DNA of 11,333 nt from 1-14-0-10-45-29 sp964532715 (GTDB lineage: Archaea > Micrarchaeota > Micrarchaeia > Anstonellales > Anstonellaceae). Of the stretch, positions 1 through 5,451 are shown piece after piece. The notes beneath the pieces were generated by a model. That model did no database searches and was not told the origin of the DNA. It saw nothing but the letters and a program-made list of their open reading frames with translations. The DNA is taken from contig CAZHIX010000039.1 in assembly GCA_964532715.1 (NCBI GenBank), forward strand, positions 1-11,333. Reading direction: 5' to 3'. Made by a program: the position numbers and the translations under genes. How positions within the stretch are numbered: the stretch's first letter is position 1; every line of letters starts with the position of its first letter.

Positions 1-216
1 TCAAAACCCACTACGTTTTGAAATTCCCAAATGTTTTTTGCATTTGGTCTCACCAGACTGCTTGTGCAGTCTGATGGCCTCGCCGGGGCTTCTATTTGGC
101 TTGAATTGAAAAACTTCTGTAGTTTTGAAATTTCCGATGTTTTTCAAATCCGTTCTCACTATGTCATATGCGCGATTTGTTGGTGTCACCTGAGGCTTAG
201 TCTGTTTGTTCATCAT
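1..216 (-). CDS. Small hypothetical protein, 71 aa, 3' half built on palindromic repeats
   Basis: A short ORF with a double ATG start at 216/213 and a TGA stop at the window edge. It begins 23 nt after the stop of the membrane-protein gene at 240-596 on the same strand, so it could be the second gene of that unit. The product is basic (many K and R) with no membrane segment, signal peptide or recognisable domain, and no good ribosome binding site is visible. Its 3' half coincides with a row of inverted repeats and with two copies of a 23-25 bp direct repeat read in different frames. That suggests the DNA there is shaped by a repeat element rather than by protein selection. It may be a real gene overrun by the element or a chance ORF. 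The overlapping plus-strand ORF is equally long and has no better support. Confidence 0.35.
   Translation of the reverse strand: MMNKQTKPQVTPTNRAYDIVRTDLKNIGNFKTTEVFQFKPNRSPGEAIRLHKQSGETKCKKHLGISKRSGF
12..150. repeat. Cluster of inverted and direct repeats (palindromic element, copy A)
   Basis: Several hairpins follow one another: CCAAATG/CATTTGG at 27-33/41-47, CAGACTG/CAGTCTG at 54-60/67-73, AAAACT/AGTTTT at 110-115/121-126 and TTTGAAA/TTTCAAA at 124-130/142-148. The core at 54-95 is GC-rich compared with its surroundings. It shares ACTGCTTG, CAGT and a CG-CGGG-CTTC-AT block, with the same 10-nt spacing, with the element at 2647-2808. A direct repeat (15-39 and 122-144) flanks the core. 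Two copies in one window suggest a dispersed repeat family. A structured RNA element or transcript end is the alternative. Confidence 0.55.
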
Positions 217-239
217 TTGTTTTTGAAAACCAATCTGTC

Positions 240-596
240 CTAATAAGTGCCATCTGATGAAAAATTAGATACTGAGCTTCTGCTTTTTCTATATGAGCTT
301 GCAAACTCGCGCATTGATTTTATATCTGGAGTGTTGTTCTGATCAAAAACAGACCTTATTTGCATCTTTTTTGTAGGCATTTCTTTTTCTTCACTCTTTT
401 TTTTATCTCCACTACTTATCTGTGCGCCACTTATCGCGTCGTTTATGAGTGAGTGCTCGCGAATTTGTGCAAAAATTATCAAGAATATGACTGCAACAAG
501 CCTAACGTTTCTATCCGGGCTATCTAGTATCACTGCAATAAAAAAGGCCATAAATATGATTAAAACCCATCTAAGTAATATTGACGTGTCTGCCAT
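240..596 (-). CDS. Small two-helix membrane protein, unknown function, 118 aa
   Basis: ATG start at 596 and TAG stop at 240-242. The N-terminal 45 residues form two hydrophobic helices (about residues 7-24 and 30-45) joined by a short DSPDR turn, so both termini should lie on the same side of the membrane. The remaining ~70 residues are hydrophilic and rich in K, E and S, ending with a Ser-rich tail, and look disordered or weakly helical. No known family is recognised. The gene is divergent from the signal/anchor protein at 708, and the 111-nt gap between them must hold both promoters. No strong ribosome binding site precedes the ATG, so a leaderless or weak-leader start is possible. Codon use matches its neighbours and the hydrophobic pattern makes it a credible gene. 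Confidence 0.65.
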   Translation of the reverse strand: MADTSILLRWVLIIFMAFFIAVILDSPDRNVRLVAVIFLIIFAQIREHSLINDAISGAQISSGDKKKSEEKEMPTKKMQIRSVFDQNNTPDIKSMREFASSYRKSRSSVSNFSSDGTY

Positions 597-676
597 AAAC
601 TAACCGTTCACTCTTTTTTTGACTAAGCTACTTCAATTCAAATTATGCCTAACCTACATATCCTATTGTGCCAATG

Positions 677-686
677 CTTTTAAAAG
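677..686 (+). promoter_or_regulatory. TATA-like box for a leaderless transcript
   Basis: CTTTTAAAAG is centred about 26 nt before the ATG at 708, the spacing expected between an archaeal TATA box and the transcription start. No ribosome binding site precedes 708, so transcript and coding start probably coincide. The box supports ATG 708 over the GTG at 696. Confidence 0.5.
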
Positions 687-707
687 TTATAATGCGTGCT
701 CAAATAC

Positions 708-1943
708 ATGAAAAATATGTCATTTGTACTATTCACAATATGCACACTTATCATTTGTGGCTACTCTCAGATTTCAGATGTCGTGCAAAAAACAACTGCA
801 ATTGAAGATGCTATAAATAAGATATCTGATTCAAACAAAGTTTCTGCATATGACAATTTTATAGGCTACGATGGAAATGAATACGTTATAGTGTATATTG
901 AGCAAGTGGCTTCATTTCTTCTAAGAATAGACAAAGTTTCTGATAAGTATACTTCTGTTTTTGTAACTAACGAAAATGAAATACAAACTATTTTGCAAAC
1001 CCGTTATTCTCAATATGATAATCAAAAACATAATATTGAACAACTAAGTTTGCAATCAAAAGAAAATATACTTCAGTTCAACGACTCTCGTTTTTTACAT
1101 GAAGCCAAATACGATTTGTTACTTGGGGTTAGTGATTTTAGTTGTAAAAACTACGAAGAGTGTAAGACTGCTTGCAAACGCACAAAAGTATGTAATTACG
1201 TTCTTGAGAAAAACGGAGATGAAATAGTGTACCAATTAATCTCATATCAAGAGCAAAAATCAAATTTAGATTCCCTCATATCAAATTTTACGTCTACTAA
1301 TATAGGTGATTACGATGAAGAATCGCAATTACTTGAATCATATTTGCAAATAATAGAAAATATGAGAGGCTATGCTCAAAATATAACAAAACTTGGTTTT
1401 ACAAATGAAAATAATCAGATATATGCTGGAAATATAATCTATGATATAACTCCAATTGAAGATTCATACATGGCGATACAAACCGCAATTGCTCCTACTA
1501 AAGCTATAGAAGAAAGGTTGGCGTCCATAGAAACCATAAAACGCACCACGAGTTTAAATAGAAATAAAATACTTTTGCAAGAACAAAAAGACGAGCAAGT
1601 ATCACAACAATCAGAAGTAATACAAACACAATTGGAAGCTTCAAATGAACAAACTTTGCAAAATGAAAGTAATAATGATACTCAAGTTCAGCAATATCCC
1701 CACTACATATTTGAAAACAATATTTTTACTACTGAAAATCTAATGTTATTTTTTGCACTATTAATAGTCATAACTACCGTGGTCTATATGCTCTATACTG
1801 TAAAAATGTGGTGGGATAAGAAAAACACAAATGGTTTTGTATCAAATAAATCTACTACAAAAAAAAATAGTGCATATAATGGACGTGGGATTGAACCTCT
1901 TGATTCAAACAAAAAAATAGAAAGTTTGGAAGATTTATTGTAA
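708..1943 (+). CDS. Secreted/membrane-anchored protein, type I topology, unknown function, 411 aa
   Basis: The start is placed at ATG 708 rather than GTG 696 because 708 opens directly with a signal-peptide-like sequence (MKNMSF followed by a hydrophobic stretch to about residue 20) and lies at leaderless distance from a TATA-like box. A long hydrophilic, Asn/Gln/Glu/Ser-rich region follows, probably largely helical or coiled coil. It contains one cluster of four cysteines (about residues 146, 152, 156 and 162) suitable for two disulfides. A single strong membrane segment lies at about 344-366, followed by a Lys-rich ~42-residue tail expected in the cytoplasm. The large N-terminal domain should therefore be outside the cell. 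No family is recognised. The gene diverges from the small membrane protein at 240-596 and converges on the peroxiredoxin gene with 5 bp between the stop codons. Confidence 0.75.
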   Translation: MKNMSFVLFTICTLIICGYSQISDVVQKTTAIEDAINKISDSNKVSAYDNFIGYDGNEYVIVYIEQVASFLLRIDKVSDKYTSVFVTNENEIQTILQTRYSQYDNQKHNIEQLSLQSKENILQFNDSRFLHEAKYDLLLGVSDFSCKNYEECKTACKRTKVCNYVLEKNGDEIVYQLISYQEQKSNLDSLISNFTSTNIGDYDEESQLLESYLQIIENMRGYAQNITKLGFTNENNQIYAGNIIYDITPIEDSYMAIQTAIAPTKAIEERLASIETIKRTTSLNRNKILLQEQKDEQVSQQSEVIQTQLEASNEQTLQNESNNDTQVQQYPHYIFENNIFTTENLMLFFALLIVITTVVYMLYTVKMWWDKKNTNGFVSNKSTTKKNSAYNGRGIEPLDSNKKIESLEDLL

Positions 1944-1948
1944 ATTTT

Positions 1949-2458
1949 CTAAAAAGTTTTATCTCCTTTCTTCCAATTTGCGGGGCACATTGCTTTTGTC
2001 TTTAGTGCTTCCAATACTCGTAGTAAATCATCAATATTGCGTCCAACGTTTAAGTTTGAGATTGCGCTATATTGCAGAATTCCATCTGGGTCTATCAAAA
2101 ATGCACCTCTCAATGCAGTCCCATCACTTTCAATCAAAACTCCAAACTGTCTTGATAGTGTGTGTGCTGTATCTGCCAACACTGGATATTTCACATCTTT
2201 CAAATCACGTTCAAACCATGCTTTGTGCGAATATGCTGAATCTGTGGATACTGCAATTATTTGACAGTCTTGAGATTCAAACTTATCTTGATTTTGTGCA
2301 AGTGATTTAAGCTCAGTTGGGCACACAAAAGTAAAATCCCGCGGATAAAAAAACAGCAACGTCCATTTTCCAAAAATTTCTTTTGAAGATATTTTTTTTA
2401 TCTCCTCATTTTGATATGCGTCAAGTAAAAATTCTGCACACTTTTCACCTACTTTCAT
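1949..2458 (-). CDS. 2-Cys peroxiredoxin (AhpC/Prx1-type)
   Basis: A thiol peroxidase of the thioredoxin fold that reduces hydrogen peroxide and organic hydroperoxides in the cytoplasm. The peroxidatic cysteine lies in FTFVCPTEL (Cys46), within the family motif P-x-x-x-T-x-x-C (Pro39, Thr43, Cys46), and the conserved Arg is in ALRGAFLIDPDG (Arg117). The resolving cysteine is Cys158 in MCPANWKKGD, the usual C-terminal motif of typical 2-Cys enzymes, which form a dimer joined by intersubunit disulfides. At 169 residues it is slightly shorter than bacterial AhpC, with a short C-terminal tail after the resolving Cys. The ATG at 2458 is fixed by AAAGGTGAT at 2462-2470, 3 nt upstream. The gene appears monocistronic, and no reductase partner (AhpF, thioredoxin reductase) is visible here. 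Two adjacent palindromes upstream suggest dedicated regulation. Confidence 0.95.
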   Translation of the reverse strand: MKVGEKCAEFLLDAYQNEEIKKISSKEIFGKWTLLFFYPRDFTFVCPTELKSLAQNQDKFESQDCQIIAVSTDSAYSHKAWFERDLKDVKYPVLADTAHTLSRQFGVLIESDGTALRGAFLIDPDGILQYSAISNLNVGRNIDDLLRVLEALKTKAMCPANWKKGDKTF

Positions 2459-2461
2459 CTA

Positions 2462-2467
2462 ATCACC
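2462..2467 (-). promoter_or_regulatory. Ribosome binding site of the peroxiredoxin gene
   Basis: GGTGAT on the minus strand, 3 nt before the ATG at 2458. It is complementary to the archaeal 16S 3' end (ATCACC) and fixes the start. Confidence 0.75.
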
Positions 2468-2492
2468 TTTATTTGCTCCTGTATTATACTTA

Positions 2493-2534
2493 AAAGTTAA
2501 ATGTTTTTAACTTTATGTTTTACATATAAAACAT
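2493..2534. promoter_or_regulatory. Two adjacent perfect palindromes, candidate operator of the peroxiredoxin
   Basis: AAAGTTAAA (2493-2501) and TTTAACTTT (2506-2514) form a 9-bp perfect inverted repeat with a 4-nt centre. Directly abutting it, ATGTTTTA (2515-2522) and TAAAACAT (2527-2534) form an 8-bp perfect inverted repeat, also with a 4-nt centre. They lie 35-76 nt upstream of the start, at or just behind the likely TATA region (about 2484-2496 on the minus strand), where archaeal dimeric regulators usually bind. The bound regulator is unknown. AT-rich DNA makes chance palindromes more common, but two perfect ones end to end are unlikely. Confidence 0.5.
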
Positions 2535-2551
2535 TAGATTTAGTGATATAC

Positions 2552-2583
2552 AAAAAAGGCGAAGCGCTATCCAAGCGCCTTTT
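2552..2583 (-). terminator. Hairpin plus T-run, probable terminator
   Basis: AAAAGGCG (2554-2561) pairs with CGCCTTTT (2576-2583). On the minus strand the stem is followed by a T run (complement of 2552-2557), the form of an intrinsic terminator for the two-gene minus-strand unit ending at 2672. An alternative inner hairpin (GCGCT/AGCGC) is also possible. The stem ends in T's on the plus strand too. Confidence 0.5.
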
Positions 2584-2646
2584 AGTTACTTGATATAATT
2601 GCTCTATTACAAAATCTGTTCAAGTCGCTAAGTGTCTGTTCATCCT

Positions 2647-2808
2647 CAAATTGGGTTGGAGACCCCGCAACTCAATCGACGTCTAAAGCCGTCGGTGCAC
2701 CAACGCCTGTGTACAGGCGTTGATTGCGTTGCGGGTCCAATTTGGGGATAGACTGCCGAATGAGGGATACCCCACTGCTTGCAGTGGGGACTCTTCGGCG
2801 GGCTTCAT
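2647..2808. repeat. GC-rich structured palindromic element (copy B)
   Basis: This is a composite fold. The outer stem is 2647-2654/2737-2744 (8 bp), followed by a second stem 2664-2671/2728-2735 (8 bp). After one T-C mismatch it continues with 2673-2676/2723-2726 (4 bp) and opens into a three-way junction. The junction carries hairpins CGACG/CGTCG at 2677-2681/2690-2694 and CAACGCCTG/CAGGCGTTG at 2701-2709/2714-2722. A separate hairpin follows: GCCGAA-T-GAG/CTC-TTCGGC at 2755-2764/2791-2799, enclosing CCCCACTG/CAGTGGGG at 2770-2777/2782-2789 with a CTTG loop. The GC content is far above the neighbouring sequence. The element covers the last ~42 codons of the gene at 2672-3421 and runs past its stop. 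Part of it is shared with the repeat cluster at 12-150. Confidence 0.7.
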
Positions 2809-3421
2809 CTGTAATCTTATATCGTTCGTTAGTTTTTTGCATTAATTCAGCTTCAAAGTTTTTTATGTATTGTTGCTTTAGCAATTTTTGTTTTGCAAGT
2901 TCTTTGAATACTACTGTTTCTATTTCGCAACACACTCTAAGTGCATTTTGTTTGTAGTTTTTTATTGCATATGTAATGCATCTTACTCCAATCGTAAGTG
3001 CAGTTCCTATACTTATAATCCCACCAACCAATAAAATGTCTGCTAATGTTTGGTGATCTTTTTTTGTTGCATAACTTAGTGTGTTTAATGCTATCCCACT
3101 TGTAGCTAAGATTATAGTCGCCTGTCCTTCAAATTTAAATTCCTGCTTAAGATTTGTAGTTAATGAAATATTTCGTGGCAACTTCAATTTTTCAATCACG
3201 TTTTCTGAAATAATATTTTTCTCGTCCTGGTTAATTTTGGTTGCAACTTTATCAATTATACTCTCAACCATAGTCTTTTGCATATTTTCAAATGCATTAC
3301 GTTTTATTTTTTTTGTTAATAACGAACTAAATTTATCTTCATGGATTGCCTTATTTTTCAATTTTATCAATTTGCGCGCCTGTTTTGGTTCTAATACATA
3401 TGAACTGTAACATTGTGCCAT
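2672..3421 (-). CDS. Hypothetical protein with two membrane segments, 249 aa, with element-derived C-terminus
   Basis: ATG at 3421 is fixed by GGTGA at 3426-3430, 4 nt upstream; the stop is TGA at 2672-2674. Residues 1-95 are basic, Lys-rich and mostly helical. Two hydrophobic segments follow at about 99-117 and 126-153, the second Gly/Ile-rich, separated by a short charged loop (a membrane hairpin). Residues 155-205 are helical and charged with several cysteines (for example RVCCE). From about residue 208 the composition changes sharply to R, P, S, G and A, exactly where the GC-rich folded element at 2647-2799 begins, so the last ~42 residues probably come from insertion of that element. No family is recognised. 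The gene lies 49 nt downstream of the 236-aa gene on the same strand and is probably co-transcribed with it. Confidence 0.7.
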   Translation of the reverse strand: MAQCYSSYVLEPKQARKLIKLKNKAIHEDKFSSLLTKKIKRNAFENMQKTMVESIIDKVATKINQDEKNIISENVIEKLKLPRNISLTTNLKQEFKFEGQATIILATSGIALNTLSYATKKDHQTLADILLVGGIISIGTALTIGVRCITYAIKNYKQNALRVCCEIETVVFKELAKQKLLKQQYIKNFEAELMQKTNERYKITDEARRRVPTASSGVSLIRQSIPKLDPQRNQRLYTGVGAPTALDVD

Positions 3422-3470
3422 ATTCTCACCATACGGATCTATTCAACAACTTCTCTATATTGCAAGTAGT

Positions 3471-4181
3471 TTATATCTTGTTTCTTCTTGGTTTTTGATA
3501 TATCTCTTGTTCGCCAAAGTTTCTTGAAATAGATTTCAATCTAATATACCTATGTTGTTCCTCATTATTATATCTTTTCAAATGTTCTGCAAGTGGTTTT
3601 ATCAAATTCACACTTGCGCTCACACACATATCTTCATTTTTAGTGATTGCAAATTCATTTTGTTCTATAATCGGAGCAATGTATCTCTGGCATGTCTGTA
3701 ATGATTCTTCTGTTCCAATAATCTGATTCGTATTTTTAAATAGCAATTTCAAATCTTCATTCATCTCATTTGCAATATCTTTATCTATCTGGCACTCATT
3801 TTCAACTCTTTGCATTATGTTCTTGGTTGCGCCCTCAATATCTAATGCACAAATCTGTTGCATGAGTTTTGACCAAAATATTATATATGGATAAAATTCA
3901 TTTTTTATCAAATCTATATCCTGTGTCCCGTTTTTATTCATCTGAACTTTTTTTGCAATATTTATGTCAAATAATTTTGCAATATGGCTCTTTTCTATAT
4001 AAAATCTTGCTATGCTCTCTTTTCTTTGAACTAAAAACTGCTCGTCAATATCATGATCAAAATATGCTAAACAAAACGATGCCCATTTAGAAAATAATTC
4101 TTTTTGTTCAAACTCTAAAGTACCTTGCCACGAATACATGTTTGAGAGTATATTCTGTTGCAGTATATCTGTATCTATCAT
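3471..4181 (-). CDS. Hypothetical soluble helical protein, 236 aa
   Basis: ATG at 4181, stop TAA at 3471. No ribosome binding site is visible, but a TATA-like box centred 28 nt upstream fits a leaderless transcript. The product has no signal peptide or membrane helix. It is predicted to be mostly helical and is rich in Ile, Asn, Gln and Glu, with six scattered cysteines (Cys37 near the N-terminus, the others between about residues 111 and 186) and a basic C-terminus ending in PRRNKI. I recognise no domain. Position and spacing (49 nt) make it the first gene of a two-gene unit with the two-helix membrane protein at 2672-3421. This suggests a cytoplasmic partner of that protein, which is inference only. 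Codon use is the same AT-rich pattern as its neighbours, so there is no sign of recent transfer. Confidence 0.7.
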   Translation of the reverse strand: MIDTDILQQNILSNMYSWQGTLEFEQKELFSKWASFCLAYFDHDIDEQFLVQRKESIARFYIEKSHIAKLFDINIAKKVQMNKNGTQDIDLIKNEFYPYIIFWSKLMQQICALDIEGATKNIMQRVENECQIDKDIANEMNEDLKLLFKNTNQIIGTEESLQTCQRYIAPIIEQNEFAITKNEDMCVSASVNLIKPLAEHLKRYNNEEQHRYIRLKSISRNFGEQEIYQKPRRNKI

Positions 4182-4204
4182 TAAATTAATCCAGTCATCT
4201 TGTG

Positions 4205-4213
4205 AATATAAAA
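4205..4213 (-). promoter_or_regulatory. TATA-like box for the gene starting at 4181
   Basis: TTTTATATT on the minus strand, centred about 28 nt from ATG 4181. The gene lacks a ribosome binding site, consistent with a leaderless archaeal transcript. Confidence 0.45.
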
Positions 4214-4239
4214 CTGTGTATTGTTAAATCAGAATAACT

Positions 4240-4253
4240 AAAAATAAAAAAAA
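4240..4253 (-). terminator. Oligo-T tract downstream of threonine dehydrogenase
   Basis: On the minus strand this reads eight T, an A and five T, about 55 nt after the stop at 4308. Archaeal RNA polymerase terminates at such T-rich tracts without a hairpin, and no strong hairpin precedes it here. The tract lies in the 126-nt gap that also holds the promoter of the next gene. Confidence 0.4.
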
Positions 4254-4307
4254 TTTTAATTGACAAGACGTTGCAATACTCGCTTGCCATTACGCACTCA
4301 AAAATGT

Positions 4308-5249
4308 TTAGTTCTTGAGCTTTTTGCACAGATTTTCATACATGTCTAAAACTATATCGTCAATCTCATATTTGTGCTTCCAACCCCACTCTTTTCTTGC
4401 AGATGAATCGTCAATTGTTTTTGGCCAGGAATCTGCAATCTTTTGTCTGAAATCTGGTTTGTACTCCACTACTAAATTTGGAATTTTTTTCTTTACTGCT
4501 ATCTCAAGTTCCTTTGCACTAAATGAAAGCGCAGTAAGATTGTAACTTGTATGCACAGTTAATTTTGATGCATCAGCTTTCATCAACTCAATTATTGAGC
4601 GAATTGCATCTGGCATATACATCATAGGTAAAACTGTTTGCTCTGAAACAAAGCACTCATATTTGCCAGTTTTTATTCCATCATAAAATATTGCAACTGC
4701 ATAATCAGTTGTTCCGCCACCGGGGGGAGTTTTCCATGATAAAAGACCTGGAAATCTTAGTGATCTTACGTCTACTCCTAGCTTTTGATGATAATAGTTG
4801 CACAAAAGCTCTCCGGCGACTTTGGTTACACCATACATTGTGTTTGGTTCCAAAACTGTTCTTTGAGGAGTCATATCTCTTGGAGTAGTTGGTCCAAACG
4901 CTGCAATTGAAGATGGCCAAAATACTTTTATTTTGTGTTTTGCTGCCAAGTCCAAAATGATTTTTAGCGACTGCATATTTACATTCCATGCAAGTTGTGG
5001 GTTTTTTTCTCCTGTTGCAGAAAGTATTCCTACAAGATGATAAATTTCAGTAATTTTATGTGATTCAACAAGCGCAGTTATTTTCTTCTCATCGGTTGCA
5101 TCCATCACTTCAAATGGTCCATCTGCAATCTCAGGCAAAGCTGGACGTAAATCAACTCCAATTACGTTTTCTTTTCCATAAGCTTTTCTAAGTTCAATTA
5201 TTAGCTCAGAACCAATTTGTCCATTAGCTCCAGTAATTAGTGCTTTCAC
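4308..5249 (-). CDS. tdh: L-threonine 3-dehydrogenase, SDR/epimerase type
   Basis: Oxidises L-threonine with NAD+ to 2-amino-3-ketobutyrate, the first step of threonine breakdown to glycine and acetyl-CoA (EC 1.1.1.103), in the cytoplasm. It is an extended short-chain dehydrogenase. The NAD-binding motif TGANGQIG is at residues 6-13, and the catalytic triad is a Ser in WPSSIAAFG (about 113-114) with Tyr139 and Lys143 in MYGVTKVAGE. The blocks HLVGILSATGEKNP, DVRSLRFPG, GTTDYAV and LPMMYMPDA match the archaeal Thermoplasma-type threonine dehydrogenase. They separate it from UDP-glucose 4-epimerases, the main alternative. The length of 313 aa is normal. The start is GTG 5249 because GGTGAT (5254-5259) lies 4 nt upstream; an in-frame ATG at 5267 would place this site inside the gene. 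No 2-amino-3-ketobutyrate CoA ligase gene is adjacent. Confidence 0.88.
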   Translation of the reverse strand: MKALITGANGQIGSELIIELRKAYGKENVIGVDLRPALPEIADGPFEVMDATDEKKITALVESHKITEIYHLVGILSATGEKNPQLAWNVNMQSLKIILDLAAKHKIKVFWPSSIAAFGPTTPRDMTPQRTVLEPNTMYGVTKVAGELLCNYYHQKLGVDVRSLRFPGLLSWKTPPGGGTTDYAVAIFYDGIKTGKYECFVSEQTVLPMMYMPDAIRSIIELMKADASKLTVHTSYNLTALSFSAKELEIAVKKKIPNLVVEYKPDFRQKIADSWPKTIDDSSARKEWGWKHKYEIDDIVLDMYENLCKKLKN

Positions 5250-5253
5250 ATAT

Positions 5254-5259
5254 ATCACC
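5254..5259 (-). promoter_or_regulatory. Ribosome binding site deciding the GTG start of tdh
   Basis: GGTGAT on the minus strand, 4 nt before GTG 5249. It argues against the upstream ATG at 5267, which would encode six extra residues before the Rossmann strand. Confidence 0.7.
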
Positions 5260-5383
5260 AATGCCAATTTGAAAGCAAAATTATTAAAACGCCGTTTTTG
5301 ATTTGATTATTTTTCGCATATTGACGAAGAAGTAAAAAACTCAGATGCAGAGTCTATATGAACTCATACGTGAATCTGTAATC

Positions 5384-5402
5384 CATATATATATATATAA
5401 AT
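5384..5402 (+). promoter_or_regulatory. AT-repeat with candidate TATA box for the surface-protein unit
   Basis: An alternating (AT)n tract running into ATAAAT sits about 50-65 nt before GTG 5452. A transcription start about 25 nt downstream would give a short leader of roughly 25-30 nt containing the ribosome binding site. The exact box within the repeat cannot be fixed by eye. The tract lies in the divergent intergenic region with tdh. Confidence 0.35.
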
Positions 5403-5451
5403 ATGAGACGATAAAGCTCAAGCGTGAAGATAGCCTTCAAGGGGTGTGGGT

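Noticed and set aside
31..243. Plus-strand ORF overlapping the 71-aa minus-strand ORF
   Set aside because: No ribosome binding site or promoter, and its hydrophobic, Cys-containing product reads through the palindromic repeats.
255..275. TGATGA followed by CTGA, as in an archaeal C/D box RNA
   Set aside because: Only one C and one D-like box, no C'/D' pair or terminal stem, and it lies inside a coding region.
1167..1174. ACTGCTTG, the same octamer as in the palindromic elements
   Set aside because: No complementary stem or other shared block follows. It encodes part of the Cys cluster of the membrane protein and is a chance match.
1978..2310. Plus-strand ORFs opposite the peroxiredoxin
   Set aside because: The minus strand encodes a complete peroxiredoxin with all catalytic motifs; these are antisense shadows.
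2618..2626. GTTCAAGTC, resembling a tRNA T-loop
   Set aside because: The flanking bases cannot form the T stem, and no acceptor, D or anticodon arms are present around it.
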